Source: Oxytricha trifallax (taxonomy: Eukaryota > Ciliophora > Spirotrichea > Sporadotrichida > Oxytrichidae). Taken from it: DNA of 64,000 nucleotides. Positions 22,050-33,699 of the stretch are shown piece after piece. The notes under the pieces were generated by a model that saw nothing but the letters and a program-made list of their open reading frames with translations, was not told the origin of the DNA and did not search any database. The first letter of the stretch is position 1. The number at the start of each line of letters is the position of its first letter. Location: NCBI GenBank assembly GCA_000711775.1, contig ARYC01001848.1, positions 23,875-87,874 of the forward strand, in the 5' to 3' direction. Made by a program: the position numbers and the translations under genes.

Positions 22050-23330
22050 TAAAGATTAGGGAAAAGTAAAATAAAGTGATATGTAATGAATTATATTTAG
22101 ATGAATTATAAGCTTACGGCCATATCTGATGATCTTGAATTATTATTTCTCCTCTGAGTATCTTCCTATTAATTACCGTCTAAGCGAGAAAAAATAGTAT
22201 TGTAATTTCTGCTATTCTTTCGTATTGATAAATGTTGTAGAGATAGACTGCCTTTTATGATGTTGAGAAGGGAATGCACTGCTGTTTTTTTAATTGTATT
22301 TTAATCTCCCAAATGATGATTTGTCGATGAAGGGGTATCTTTCTAGTTTACCCATCCCCTCAAGAAAGCATCGTTAATTTTAATGACAATGCATGTATTC
22401 ATTAACGCTTTTTGTTTGCTTCCGTAATTGGCATTCAGAGCATGATCCTCTTTTTCCATAATCCTCTTCATTCGTGACAAATTTCTTTTGTTGGAAAGAA
22501 ATGCTGGTTGTTAATCTCGTCCATAAATGGAATCTATGGAGCCAAGTTTACGTAGCCTGCTTTCATTAATGAATGAGACACAGTTATCCAGTATGTCATA
22601 TTTACAAATCTATAAAACATTCCAGTTATAGTTGTATTTGCTGTATCTGTTTTACCCACGATCCATATGCTATGCATCATTAAATCATTTCTTTTAAGGA
22701 GAATATAATTCAAGGTTTAAACAACCACTCCGTAGCCTTCTCTAATTAAATTATCCATAAAAAAAGTGGCTTCATTGACACTAGCCTAGGCAACTTGAGT
22801 AATTATTCTTATAGTGATTTTTAAAAAGGAATATCTTTTAACTATAGTAGTCCAGAATCATTTATAAGGAGTGCGTCTTGTTTTATTTTATATTTTAGAG
22901 AATTTAAATTATTTCATTGATAAAATTATCTTGCCATTGTATTTTATTACACGCTTTGACATTGTGCCACAAAGGAATCTGCTAGATATTTTTTGAATCA
23001 AATATCTTTTTATCTCTTTACTTATTCTCAACTAATTATTGATAAACCTGGTGCGCTTAAATTTACCAATATTTAATCGTACTACTCTGACTAGCCGTAA
23101 ATCAAAGTAAGATTTGTATTGGTCTGGAAGAGCCTATTCTCTTAAGATCTTTTATTTTTTTAGCTACGATATAATAATCCTTGAGTCTCTTAATCCTGTA
23201 TATTCCTTGCAAGTGAAGTAGTTTTTATAAAAGCCAACTCTATATATTATACACTGATCCCTATGTAGAATGAAGCTGTTATCTAAATAAAGAATTCTTG
23301 AATATGGTAAAGAAAAGATGATGTATTTAA
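22050..23330 (-). pseudogene. degenerate Rep/SF3 helicase-like region
   Basis: Between the transposase start and the right terminus, several frames give related-looking pieces. Near 23,204-23,215 a frame reads LLHLQGIYRIKRLKD, resembling the HLQG motif of rolling-circle Rep endonucleases. At 22,468-22,800 a 110-codon run contains HSIWIVGKTDTANTTITGMF, a P-loop shape in which the canonical Gly-Lys is Ala-Asn, followed by NLAPQIPFMDEINN, which suits a Walker B. Order and spacing fit an N-terminal nuclease plus SF3 helicase. Frames are broken in at least two places. It could instead be an unrelated transposon helicase. It lies inside the element termini, so it is either cargo or a nested old insertion. 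Confidence 0.4.
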
Positions 23331-23604
23331 AATCAGTCACTATAAATAGTTAGTTGGATGTGGTTTAATTTTTAATGTTGATTTGAAACACAAACTCAGC
23401 AATGAAAATGAAATTATTCATAAATAAAAATATTTGAAAAAGAAGGTAAGTGCACATTTAAAAGGATTGAGAAACTTTTATTTAAATCATAAATTTAAAC
23501 GCTGAAAATATATCTAAATATAACTCATTAAATATAACCTAATTATACTTTTCCCTAATATTTATCGACTATAGTGTTAATGGTCTAATATATTATTAAA
23601 TTAG

Positions 23605-23838
23605 ACTTTTTATCACAAATTACATAGTTAAGACTAATGCTCTAATGTTTAATTAAATTTTTTTAATAATATTTAAAACAATATCTCCTACAGTTATAAA
23701 TCCTGAGATTAATTTTAAATTAAATTAGGATTAAAAGCTGCGAAAATTAATATGTAGTTAATTAATATTACATTCACAGTTCTGTTTTATATTATTTTTC
23801 TTTTCAATTTCCCCAATTCAAATGTATTTTAATTACAA
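23605..23838 (-). repeat. right terminal inverted repeat of the MT-A70 element
   Basis: It is the inverted counterpart of 17,697-18,005. Its outer end, read inwards, is TTGTAATTAAAATACATTTG followed by AATTGGGG, close to TTGTAGGAATACATTTGATT of the foldback at 46,868. Confidence 0.65.
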
Positions 23839-26699
23839 TTAATCCCACTTTATAGCCAATACATTTTTATTTTTATCGCACTCAAGATTATTATTTTTTC
23901 TATTATTAATCGATCAACTTCGAGTAAAATATTTATATAGCAAATTGCTTTTAAACCTATTTAAATTTACTGTTAATCTAAATATAATTACTTAGGGTCA
24001 TTGAAACTCAAAATATCTGCAATTACTTAAATTCTTTTCTCTGAATAACAATCTATGATTTAAATGAAAGATAAGATTAAGTTGAAAATCCAAGGAAATA
24101 ACTTAACAATATAATTTCACTTCCATAAATCTATGGAAGCGTCCTTGTTGGGAATAAAGTTAATTAGTTCGTCTAAAAATAAAGAAAACTATAGGAGTTT
24201 AGAAATTTTATATTTAGTTAGGTGCTATCTGTTGATCATGAAAATATCAAAGCGTTAGTAAATGCAATATTTGGTCCTAGAAAATGCTATGATATACTTG
24301 AAAAGATCCAATTGTAGTTATGAACATCAAATTATTTTTATATAAAGCTCTCATTAAATTCAAAATAGTATTATTGTCAATATAAAATAAATCTCATTTC
24401 TGGTGAAAGTTTATTTGAATTTTATTTTTGAGATATACTAATATTACTTTAAAACCACTACTTTTAAACAATTGATTAAGTTAGAAACTATTCTTGTGTA
24501 TCAATATACAATTCATTTCCTTAATTATGATTAAATTAGATGATGGAAATGAAATAAATGATATGGTTATTCAGTTTTATAAAATTTTTAAAGAGAAAAG
24601 GTTGAAATTATCAATTAAAATATTCGATATATGTTAAAACAATTTTTGTCTTAAAATTCTGCATTAAATTTTCGATTTTTATATCATACTTAAAAATTAT
24701 ATGTAATTTCCAATTATCTCAATAATTTTGACATAATTTTTATCTTTAAGATTAAGAAAATAGTGATTTTATTGAAGATATAGCCTTAGATCTTACCTAA
24801 ATTTACAGCAATCATAACCTGATTATAAAAAAATAAGGAAGCTCCCACAATTATATTAAATGTGAATTCTTAGAAGTCTATAACTATATAATTTAGGAGC
24901 ATTTGTATATTTAATTCAATAAACCCTAAAATGTTTGTCAGATATAAAAATTATTATTTTTACTAATATCTGTAGTAAAAGGGAATTAATTTTGTTTTTG
25001 AAGGAATAATAGAAGCATTAGCAAAAGTATAGCAATAACTTTATCAGTATAACTTTAATCGTAAATAAAAATTCTAAAATTCAAGTTTAAATACTGCAAT
25101 CTAGTTGAATAAATTTATTTTTCTTTTAATACCTAATTAATTTATTTTTTGTCTCAAACATAAGTTCATAAAATTCGATATTTTTTCAGATCCAGCATGA
25201 AGAAGGACTTATATAAAAACTTATATATTTTTTTATCGAAAAAAAAAGAATAAGACAAAATTTGCTCTTAAGAAGAAATAATGATTATGTTATTTTCTTA
25301 TAACAGAAATACTTTTGATTTGGGATCTTATAATAAAATTATTTAAATATTAAAATAAACCTAATTCGTTATGGCTATAAATGACAAATAAAACAATCTT
25401 GGTCCCATCAGATATAGAATTCAAAATTAGCTGAACTTGATTAGATAGTATTTAATCTCAAAATAGGAGTGATTTACCTTAAGTTTGGTTGGCTAGGATA
25501 TTTAATTTAATTTCATGGCAATTAATTAAACTTTAATAACACGCTTCTTTCGATAAGATAAAACACAGCAACTAGTTGTAAAAAAAAATTGAGATAAACA
25601 TGAATTCTTTATCGAATGAGCCTAAGATCATCAAGTATGAACTAAAAATAATAAACTATTTTTATTTTACTGAATAAATTAAAAATTTTCATTAATTTAA
25701 TTTAAATACAAATTAATTTTTGATTTATAAATGTAGTTGTGAAATCTATTCTTAGATATAATTTTATAAACTATTTGAGCAAGATAATCCTAATTTATAT
25801 TAATTATTTTTAATAGTAAAATCTTAAATTAATAATTCGATCAAATTATTAATTTAAGCTTGCATTCTTGTCATAATTTTAAAAAAAATGAAATAAAGAA
25901 GCAAATAGATCTTAACAGTCAAAACTCCTTGAAAAAATTAAGCTTTAAACTATTTCATTTAAAACCAAATTAAAAGGTTCAATTTTAATAATGTTAAGAG
26001 ATGAAGGCTCTGAAACTTCTAGTGTTTACCATAATTTAAGGGATAAACATTCATTAAAACAATTTATTTATTGACCTCATTTCTTTTCAATGTCCTAAAC
26101 GCGGTCTCTGTCCCATTCTATGACTCTTCATATTTTTTTCTCAAATATTCAAAATTATACAATTTTAGCTATCAGAAAATCAATAAAATAATGGCGCTGA
26201 CATAGAGAGTAAAACTTGGATAAGAAATGAAAACGAGAAAGTTCTTGTATTGCTGATGAAAGGTTTATCATTATATTCTTATACTTCAAATCTCAGTATA
26301 AAAATGTGTGAATCTTTTATTGCTATATATATAATAAAAGCTACATGATCTTAGTCATAAAAACATTGATTAAGTGAGTATTTAAAAGTTTTAAATTCCT
26401 TCTATAATTTATTGCCTCTAAAAATATAACTGAAGTGATAAACATTGCAAGACTCTGATAATTTTAGATTATCAATTTATCAAAGAAATCCTATTTTAAA
26501 TAGGTAGCTTTAACTTGAAGAGATCTTATTGCTTTTCTTTTGATAGATTAATTGTTTCATTCTATTAATTTGCTACTTTATAATTCTTTCTTGTGAGATT
26601 TAAAAGATACTTTTATGAGTACAACTTTTATGGAATTCTAAGCAATCATACTTTTCATCATTTTATCATGCTTCAATTAAACAGTTTGCTTAACTAATT
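23839..26699. other. AT-rich region, no gene recognised
   Basis: No convincing frame, foldback or GC-rich island is seen. Confidence 0.35.
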
Positions 26700-27090
26700 T
26701 ATATACCTTTATGTGTCTGTGCCAACTTTATTATGAGTGAAATCTCTCTCGTATTATTACTGACACAGATTTGATCTAGAAATTTGGTTTCAACTTCTAT
26801 CTGTAGTATTGTCAAAATAGCGGCAGGTAAATTTTTTCTGATCTCTTTTATTTTAAAAAATTGGGGTTTAGGTTTTTAGTTGTAGTAGTTATTGTTGTTG
26901 TAGTAGTTGTATTTGTTGTTATTATTATAGGTACAGTAATTGCTATTATTGTTGTGTTGAATGAGTTGAAATAATGATGTCTAAAATTCATATTTTTTGT
27001 GTTAACATACTCCATATTTAGATTAATATAAATCAAATTATGATTAAAAATAAATATTCAAATCTAATATTGGAATACTGTTTTTAACTA
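26700..27090 (+). repeat. dispersed repeat with GTT/GTA trinucleotide tract, copy 1
   Basis: A GTT/GTA/ATT tract (26,875-26,975) is followed by TGTCTAAAATTCA and then ATTAAAAATAAATATTCAAA and ATTGGAATA. The same order occurs at 31,640-31,865 and inverted at 32,525-32,740. An open frame on the minus strand here is only the Thr-rich translation of the tract. Confidence 0.5.
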
Positions 27091-27099
27091 TTTCTAATT

Positions 27100-29639
27100 C
27101 TTTCAGCCTATATGTAAAATTTGTTGGTTGTTTATCTTGCTTTAAATCTTCCAAAAGCTTGTTTGCAATATATTGAGAATCTTATTCAAATTTCAATCAC
27201 TAAAATATATTGAATTAGCTTATTGTAATAGCCATTAAATATACCCAGGTGGAAATAAATTCCATTTAAACTTTGGGCTTGGGTACATTAAACATAGGTT
27301 ATATTCTAAATTTTAATTATTTTTCATTTTCTTTAGTCTTTAGAATTAATGATTTTCAAAGAATAGTAAAGTCTACTCTTCAGAATACTTCTCTCTCTCA
27401 GCTGTTTAGAATTTAGATATGTCTAAATGAAACGAGGATGAATAATATAACTTTCTAAATTAGCTTTATAGAATTCCTACAATAATTGCATTTGTTTGTA
27501 CCTTAACTTTATATGTCATATTATTCTATAATACTTTGTCTAAAGTATAAGATTTCTAGATAAAGTATTGAATGTAAGAATGGCTTCATTAGTATTTATT
27601 AACAATTAAAATTAAAATTTAAGTTGCAGATGTAAAATAGTTGACTAAAATCAATTACTTTCTTGATACGATTAACAGCTTTGTAAGATTTATAAATATC
27701 TGAGGTATATTATGAATAGACCATTAACTCAAGGAGCCGGTGATTACATGGAATAGCTAACTGATCTATTGAGAATTATCTCAATATCTTCAAGTATATT
27801 TCATTAATGATATAGTTAATATGCTGTAAATGGTGGCTCTTCTTTGACTTACAATTTAATTACTATTGCTTCAATAACATAGTGATCAGACAGTGTAATT
27901 GAACTTTATATGAACTACGCTTTTTTGGACGTTTAAAATTGCTTTGATTATTCACTAATTATCGCATCCATAGCTCAATTTAAAAATAAATATAATAATT
28001 ATTCATCATATATAACTACCAACATTTATAGTAAATATTTTTCTCCATAACTTTAAAACCTCAGTGATTTAAGAAAGTTTCCACAGCTCAAAACACCCAT
28101 AGTCCTACTCAAAAGATTTTGGGGTTTTAATAGACTTCAGCTAATGAGGATAGAGAAAATTTAAATAATTAGAATATGACTATAGATAAAATTAAGGTTC
28201 AGAGATGAAAAATACTATTGCCAGCTAGTTTTCACAACAATAACTTCAGGCCAAACTATCCAGTAATTAGAAAAAGATATTAAAAGCTCTATTAATATGT
28301 AAACACATAATCGTAATAAATTGCATCTCTCTCAGGTTATTTATATTATTTATTTATAGTCCTCTTGAGAAAACGTTTTCTAAATCCCCTCTATATATTT
28401 AAAGTTCTACATCAATCAAAAAAGAAGAAAAATAGTTACTTTTCTGTTATTACCAATAAATTTAAAATCCTTAAAGACTGAAAAGAGTAAATATATATAT
28501 GACCATATAACAATATCCTCGCCTATTACATTTTAAGTTGCATTAGGTTGAATCTATATATTTGAGTCCCTAACTTCAATTTTGTAGTTAATATTTAATT
28601 AAAATTTTATATTTAAAAAATGAATGTAAACACAACTTCACCAGTATGGATGAATGCAAATAGAACTTCACCAGTATGGATAATCTTTATATATATATAT
28701 ATATATCAATAATATATCCAATCACGCATATTTGCTTTTGATTATCTTTTAAGCTATATTTTAATTCTAAGTTAAAGAATATAGAAAGAACTACAACTCA
28801 AGTAATTGATGGAGAAACATTGCAGTATTTTGAGTAATAAAAACTTGCAAATTCTCATGGTTAACTTAATTTTTAAAATCTTTTGTAAGATAAGGAAGTT
28901 TTACTCTTCCGAAATAAATGTAAACAATAGAAATTTTTGATTGTAATATTCTAGGTATCTATACCCTAATCTTTAACATATTTGCGAATATCAAAATAAT
29001 TGCAATAATAAATTATCCTGATCTTTATAGTTATCCTCGCAAAGTAACTAACACTTAATACCCCATCTCTCCCTATTTAAACCATAAAATTACAAATTTT
29101 TAGAATAATAATAATAATTAATCCTAATAGAGGAATCTTGGACCCTTAAAACAGTTATATATTAAATGTAAGGTAGAATCTAGTTTTTTCAATTAAGCGG
29201 GAGACTTTTTGTCGAATACTTTTCTTTCATGCCTTATTCACCAAACATAATATCTATGAGTGGAGAATGGGGAAATGAAGCAATATCATCAATAAACATT
29301 GAATTTTTATATTTTCTCTAGTCAATGTCCTGAATTATTCCTGCGATTTTTTGTTCATCTTTTCAAGAGGTTTAAAGCCAATCTAGCTCAAGTCTATTTT
29401 AGTCCACAAATAATTTGCATAAAATAATTTCAACCAAACTGAATCTAAATAATTTTGAAGCTAATCACTTATCAATAGTTTGGCTTTTCAAATTTTTGGA
29501 GTTACTATATGTTTATTAAATTAGCATTTTTAGCATAATAAATATATAATGGAGAATCTGCTATTATCTAGATCAACTACACTAAAATAGATAATTAATT
29601 AATTTTAAATATTCCTTGATATTTATTATTAAATTAATT
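27100..29639. other. AT-rich region with a short tandem duplication
   Basis: No gene is recognised. At 28,621-28,680 a 30-base unit ending in AACTTCACCAGTATGGA occurs twice in tandem with few differences, followed by a TA run at 28,690-28,706. TTTTGGGGTTTTAA near 28,120 recalls a telomere-like end but stands alone. Confidence 0.35.
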
Positions 29640-30050
29640 ATTTCTCAAGTATAATTGAATAGAGTAATTAAATAAACTAAAATTTAATATTAATCATATT
29701 AGTGGCAGTTAAAGTTGTCCAAATTTGACGATTTTGGATCATTTTAAAGAGAATCAACAAATAGCAGAAAATTAATATTGGCGGTACTATTTTATATCAA
29801 ACCTAAAGCGAGTCAACTCCATTTTTATTGAATGTATTAAATTAAATAAAGGGTGCCATTCAATTAAAGTGGAATTAACTTGAACCAGGATGAGATAAAA
29901 AAGTATCTCAAACAATATTATAATAATTTAGTTTTTTATAAGGTTTTAGCTTGAATTTTCAGTAAGATGTATTTCTATAATTATATTATATTTTCATTGT
30001 ATATTATAAAATTCAATCAAGTACTTTCCCTGATTTTAGATTATTTATAA
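29640..30050. mobile_element. diverged foldback (MITE-like) related to those at 46.9 and 57.8 kb
   Basis: AGTGGCAGTTAAAGTTGTCC and ATTGGCGGTAC on the left, and TTAACTTGAACC..GGATGAGATAA on the right, are colinear with the arms of the better preserved copies (GGCAGTTAACTTTGTCC, TGGCGGTAC, GATGAGATAAG). Ends are eroded and the limits are approximate. Confidence 0.4.
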
Positions 30051-31437
30051 AATCTATAGTAGACTACAAAAATTAATATTTTGATTTAAATGTCAAAATT
30101 CTAGCATGTGCGAGATTGATTAATTGCTTTGATTTACTTTTAATTCTAATATTTTTGTTGATTTAAATAGACCTTGCTAGTAGATAGATTTCTAAGTATA
30201 TAGTAAGTAAACACAAAGGTTTAGGAAAATGGTTTATTTTATATTTCATAAGAATAATCTGCATTTTAGAGCTCTAAATATACTTTTGACTTGTTTTTAG
30301 ATGTTGATCTTCTAGTTGGTTCATTAGATAAGTAAGTTTTGCCCCGTTGATTCATTAGATTATTAAATTTAGCCCTGATAACTTTATCTTTAATATTTGC
30401 TGCTCTTCGCGGTTTTTCAAATTCTAAAATTTTGATTATAGATTCATTCATTATATCAATTTATATTTTATTATGCTTTTAGTAAGTAATTTAGGAGGAG
30501 GATTTATTTTATTTTTAATCAAATTTTAATTTATACTCTGCTAATTCTTTTTTTTTCATTCTTTTATATATTTTGATAAACCCCTTACCTAAACCCCATT
30601 TAGAATCTACACTCCTCTCGAAAATGGAGTACTGAATAGCACCTCTAGGAAAAAGGGTTAGGTAAAACCAGTGAATGGAAAAGAAATGCTAATATCCCAA
30701 AGTTCCCAGTGTTCACTAACTCAGGTAGAACTAAGTATGTCAATACCCTCAGAGAATAATAATATCGCAAAACAAAGTTCCCTGACACACACAAACACAT
30801 GAGATTACCCTCCGAATTTGAAGAAGAAAAGAACTAGCAATAGTCTTCTTCCCATTTGAGTGATTCTCAAATCCAAGGGGTACTAAATAGGAAACCTTAT
30901 AATATGTCAAATACGTCACCGCTCAACTCCCTACAAGTTCTGATGAGAAACTGATCAGAACTTCAATAGGTTCTAATTCCTAATAGGTCCGCTACTCAAC
31001 ATTAAATAAAATAAGTCAAAAGTCTAATTAGATCTTACCATACTACTTAACACTAAAGAAATTTATAATAAGTTATCCAATCGTAGAAGCTTATATATTT
31101 CCTAGCTAGACATATGACTATAATTATTAAGAATATTGCTGGACCACAGGAAGACAAATATTGATCCTTAATTTTGTACACATGAGATCCATCTTCTTAA
31201 TTTGCTCATTCCTCTCTTCCACTAAGAGCTAAAATAGAGAGATAGAGAAGAGAGTACGCTTCTCTTTAATTTGATTAATTATAAAAAAATTGAAAAACAT
31301 TCATCACCTCCTGCACAACAATCGCAAAGGTAGAGACAAAGAAAAGAAAACAGAAAGAAGAAAAAGAGAGACAATGAGAAAGAGAGAAGTTTTAATCAAA
31401 TTATGTGATGTTCATATTACTTATTTATTAATTAATT
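30051..31437. other. AT-rich stretch, moderately GC-richer from 30.6 kb
   Basis: The 30,600-31,000 part is GC-richer, but no consistent coding frame or motif was recognised. A purine-rich block lies at 31,320-31,390. Confidence 0.3.
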
Positions 31438-31870
31438 GAAAAGGGCTTGACCCTTATATATTAAATTTTAATATGATCGGGGGTCCCAGAGACCTCACTG
31501 TGATCACATTATTATTATTATTATATTATTGTCGGAGTAGAATCTCCCCTGAATTTTGACTCCAAGCTCAGTATACAGCTTTCAGCAAAATTTTGGCAGT
31601 TAGGTTTATTCTGGACAGGTTAGGAGGAGGGCTCTTAGTCTGGGGGTTTAGCAGTTGCTGTTATTGTTGTTATTGCTGTTGAAATAGTAGTAGTAGTTGT
31701 AGTATTGCTCGTATTAATACTGGTTATGAAATTTTATCGGAGAGAATGAGGACAAAAACTGATATCTAAAATTCAAACATCCTGATATAACTTTTGCCAT
31801 TTTTAAACCATGTTTAATCAAATTTTAATTAAAAATTAATATTGAATTCTATTATTGGAATATTATATAT
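31438..31870 (+). repeat. dispersed repeat, copy 2, with a segment repeated inverted at 35.0 kb
   Basis: AAAAGGGCTTGACCCTTATA..GGGGGTCCCAGAGACCTCA (31,439-31,492) is matched inverted at 34,995-35,072. The trinucleotide tract at 31,640-31,710 and its right flank match copy 1 at 26.9 kb. Confidence 0.45.
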
Positions 31871-32524
31871 TATTATATATAATTACAATAAATTTATGAG
31901 CCGAGGGTCTTATAATAAAGTGCGTACTTGCGTTACTTAGAAAAAAAACTGATTCAACGACTATTGTTAAAATGTTTATATGTCAGATCGATTCTTGATG
32001 TCTAAGTTCTTTAGATATTTTTCAAGGTTTTTAGAGTAAGCTCCAGTTCTTACTCGAATATTTTTTGTATTTCTTAAATTAGTGAATATAAATATTAGCA
32101 TTTTATGTCTAAGCTGACTAATTTAAGGAAAGGAGGAGAAATAATCTTAATTTCAATATAACCTAAGGATTTCTCTGTTAGTGAAATGGTACCGTGTTAT
32201 TATTTGATGTTTTTGTTTAAGTAGAAAATTTATTACACCCTGCAAAAAGTATACTTTTTCTTTTTCTATCTTCTTGGGTGAAAATAATATGAGGTGACTT
32301 CAATTATAAAATTTTGATGGGTTTATTTGCTTATTCAAACGTTTGGTTTACTTATGTTCTATTATGCATTTGTAAACAGTCAATATTTTGAAGTTTATTG
32401 ATAGAATATCAAGTTTCAATAAATCTTGATAAACATATTAAAAATATTAATCATTTTTATTTTGGAAAAATCGATAGACTTTTTAAACATTAATTATAAA
32501 TGCATAAATTGTTATTATTCAAAA

Positions 32525-32740
32525 AAGATGATCTAATTATTATTCCAATATTAGATTTAAATATCAATTTTTAATTAGAATTGATTTTATACTAGAAAAT
32601 GGCTCACGCTAAGCCATATTATAAATTTTAGACATAATTTTTTTAAATATTTAAATCCACTATAAGTGACCTAGCATAGAGGGATGAGCTTTGAACAATA
32701 ACAACAACTACCAATATTGCATCTAACATCACTAGAAAAA
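32525..32740 (-). repeat. dispersed repeat, copy 3 (inverted)
   Basis: TATTCCAATATTAGATTTAA, then TTTTAGACAT and an AACAACAACTACC tract read as the reverse complement of copy 1. Confidence 0.4.
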
Positions 32741-33699
32741 CTCTAACTACAATTTTTAAATTCTGACTTCATAATATTTAGATCAGAATAAAACTAAACG
32801 GCACAATTTTAGCAACTCTCAAGTTAGAATTAGACCCCGAAATTTCTGAGAGATTCTATGCTTGGAATATTAATGATATTAAAAATAATTTAGCTCTCAT
32901 CTTTCACATATGCAATATTTGTTATTTTTCTTGCCAAAATAAGAATATTTTGTAAAAAGATTGTAATGATTTCTAAAATCTGCAATTTCAATTGGTATTA
33001 ATATGAAAAAGGTAATCTTTTCATTTATTCTTTTGCTAGCTAATTAATAATAAATAATCAGATGGGATTTTTGGGTGTTTGATTTATAAATTAAAAGATA
33101 AAAAAAAATTTATTTTTCATTTCCTTTTTGTGTACAAGCACCCAGATCACTTTCCTTATGTTTTTTTCAATAAGTCTGAGCGTTCTATGTTAGGCTTAGT
33201 TCATATTCTAAATATTATATATTTTAACAGGGTCTTAGAATTTATAATCGACCAATTTGATATATCCAACAGAAAAATTAAGGATTTATGCCACTTCATT
33301 AAATAAGTCTTGAATTTTAATGTTTGTGAACACATAATTTATGTGATGTGAAATAATTCCTTACACTCCTAGAAACCATTTTTAACCAAAATCTTAGGAG
33401 GTTAAAGAAAATTATTTGGAAAATGTTGGAAAAGAACTTTCCAATGAATTTTCTAAACTCTACGAGAATGTTTGAATGATTATTGGCTTTAATTTATGTG
33501 TGTCAGTGTCTCTAGTAAAGGGAGATTAATCTCTGGCATTTAGAAACAATTTAATTAGTTATTAGCTTATAGCTTTACATTTACATCTCTATTTTTTTAG
33601 TATTATTAAGTTTATTAACAATTTAATATTGACCACAGAGTTCTAGCTGAGATTTTGATAATTTGAGATAAAATGGTATTAGAGAGGTATCCTTTTTTG

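Larger units (their letters stand above)
17697..23838. mobile_element. TBE-like transposon carrying a zinc-finger MT-A70 methyltransferase
   Basis: Sequences at about 17,697-18,005 and 23,605-23,838 are diverged inverted copies. Examples are GACTTTTTATC near 23,605 facing GATAAAAAGTC near 17,983, and matching AACATTAGA and GCTTTTAAT blocks, so the unit has termini of 200-300 bases. Inside lie, from left, a zinc-finger/MT-A70 gene (-), a 22-kDa-type gene (+), a DDE transposase (-) and a Rep/SF3-like remnant (-). Read from the right, the order transposase, converging 22-kDa-type gene, zinc-finger effector equals that of TBE. The outermost bases lack C4A4 and instead resemble TTG...TTTGAATTGGG, the ends of several short foldbacks in this window. 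Those foldbacks have TA flanks, so TA targeting is inferred for this element too, although its own flanks are not cleanly TA on both sides. Confidence 0.7.

Noticed and set aside
26848-27036. Thr-rich minus-strand frame
   Set aside because: It is a translation of the GTT/GTA repeat tract, not a gene.
28110-28135. TTTTGGGGTTTTAA resembling a TBE terminus
   Set aside because: Neighbouring sequence does not match TBE terminal sequence in either copy, and one short G4T4 match is not enough.
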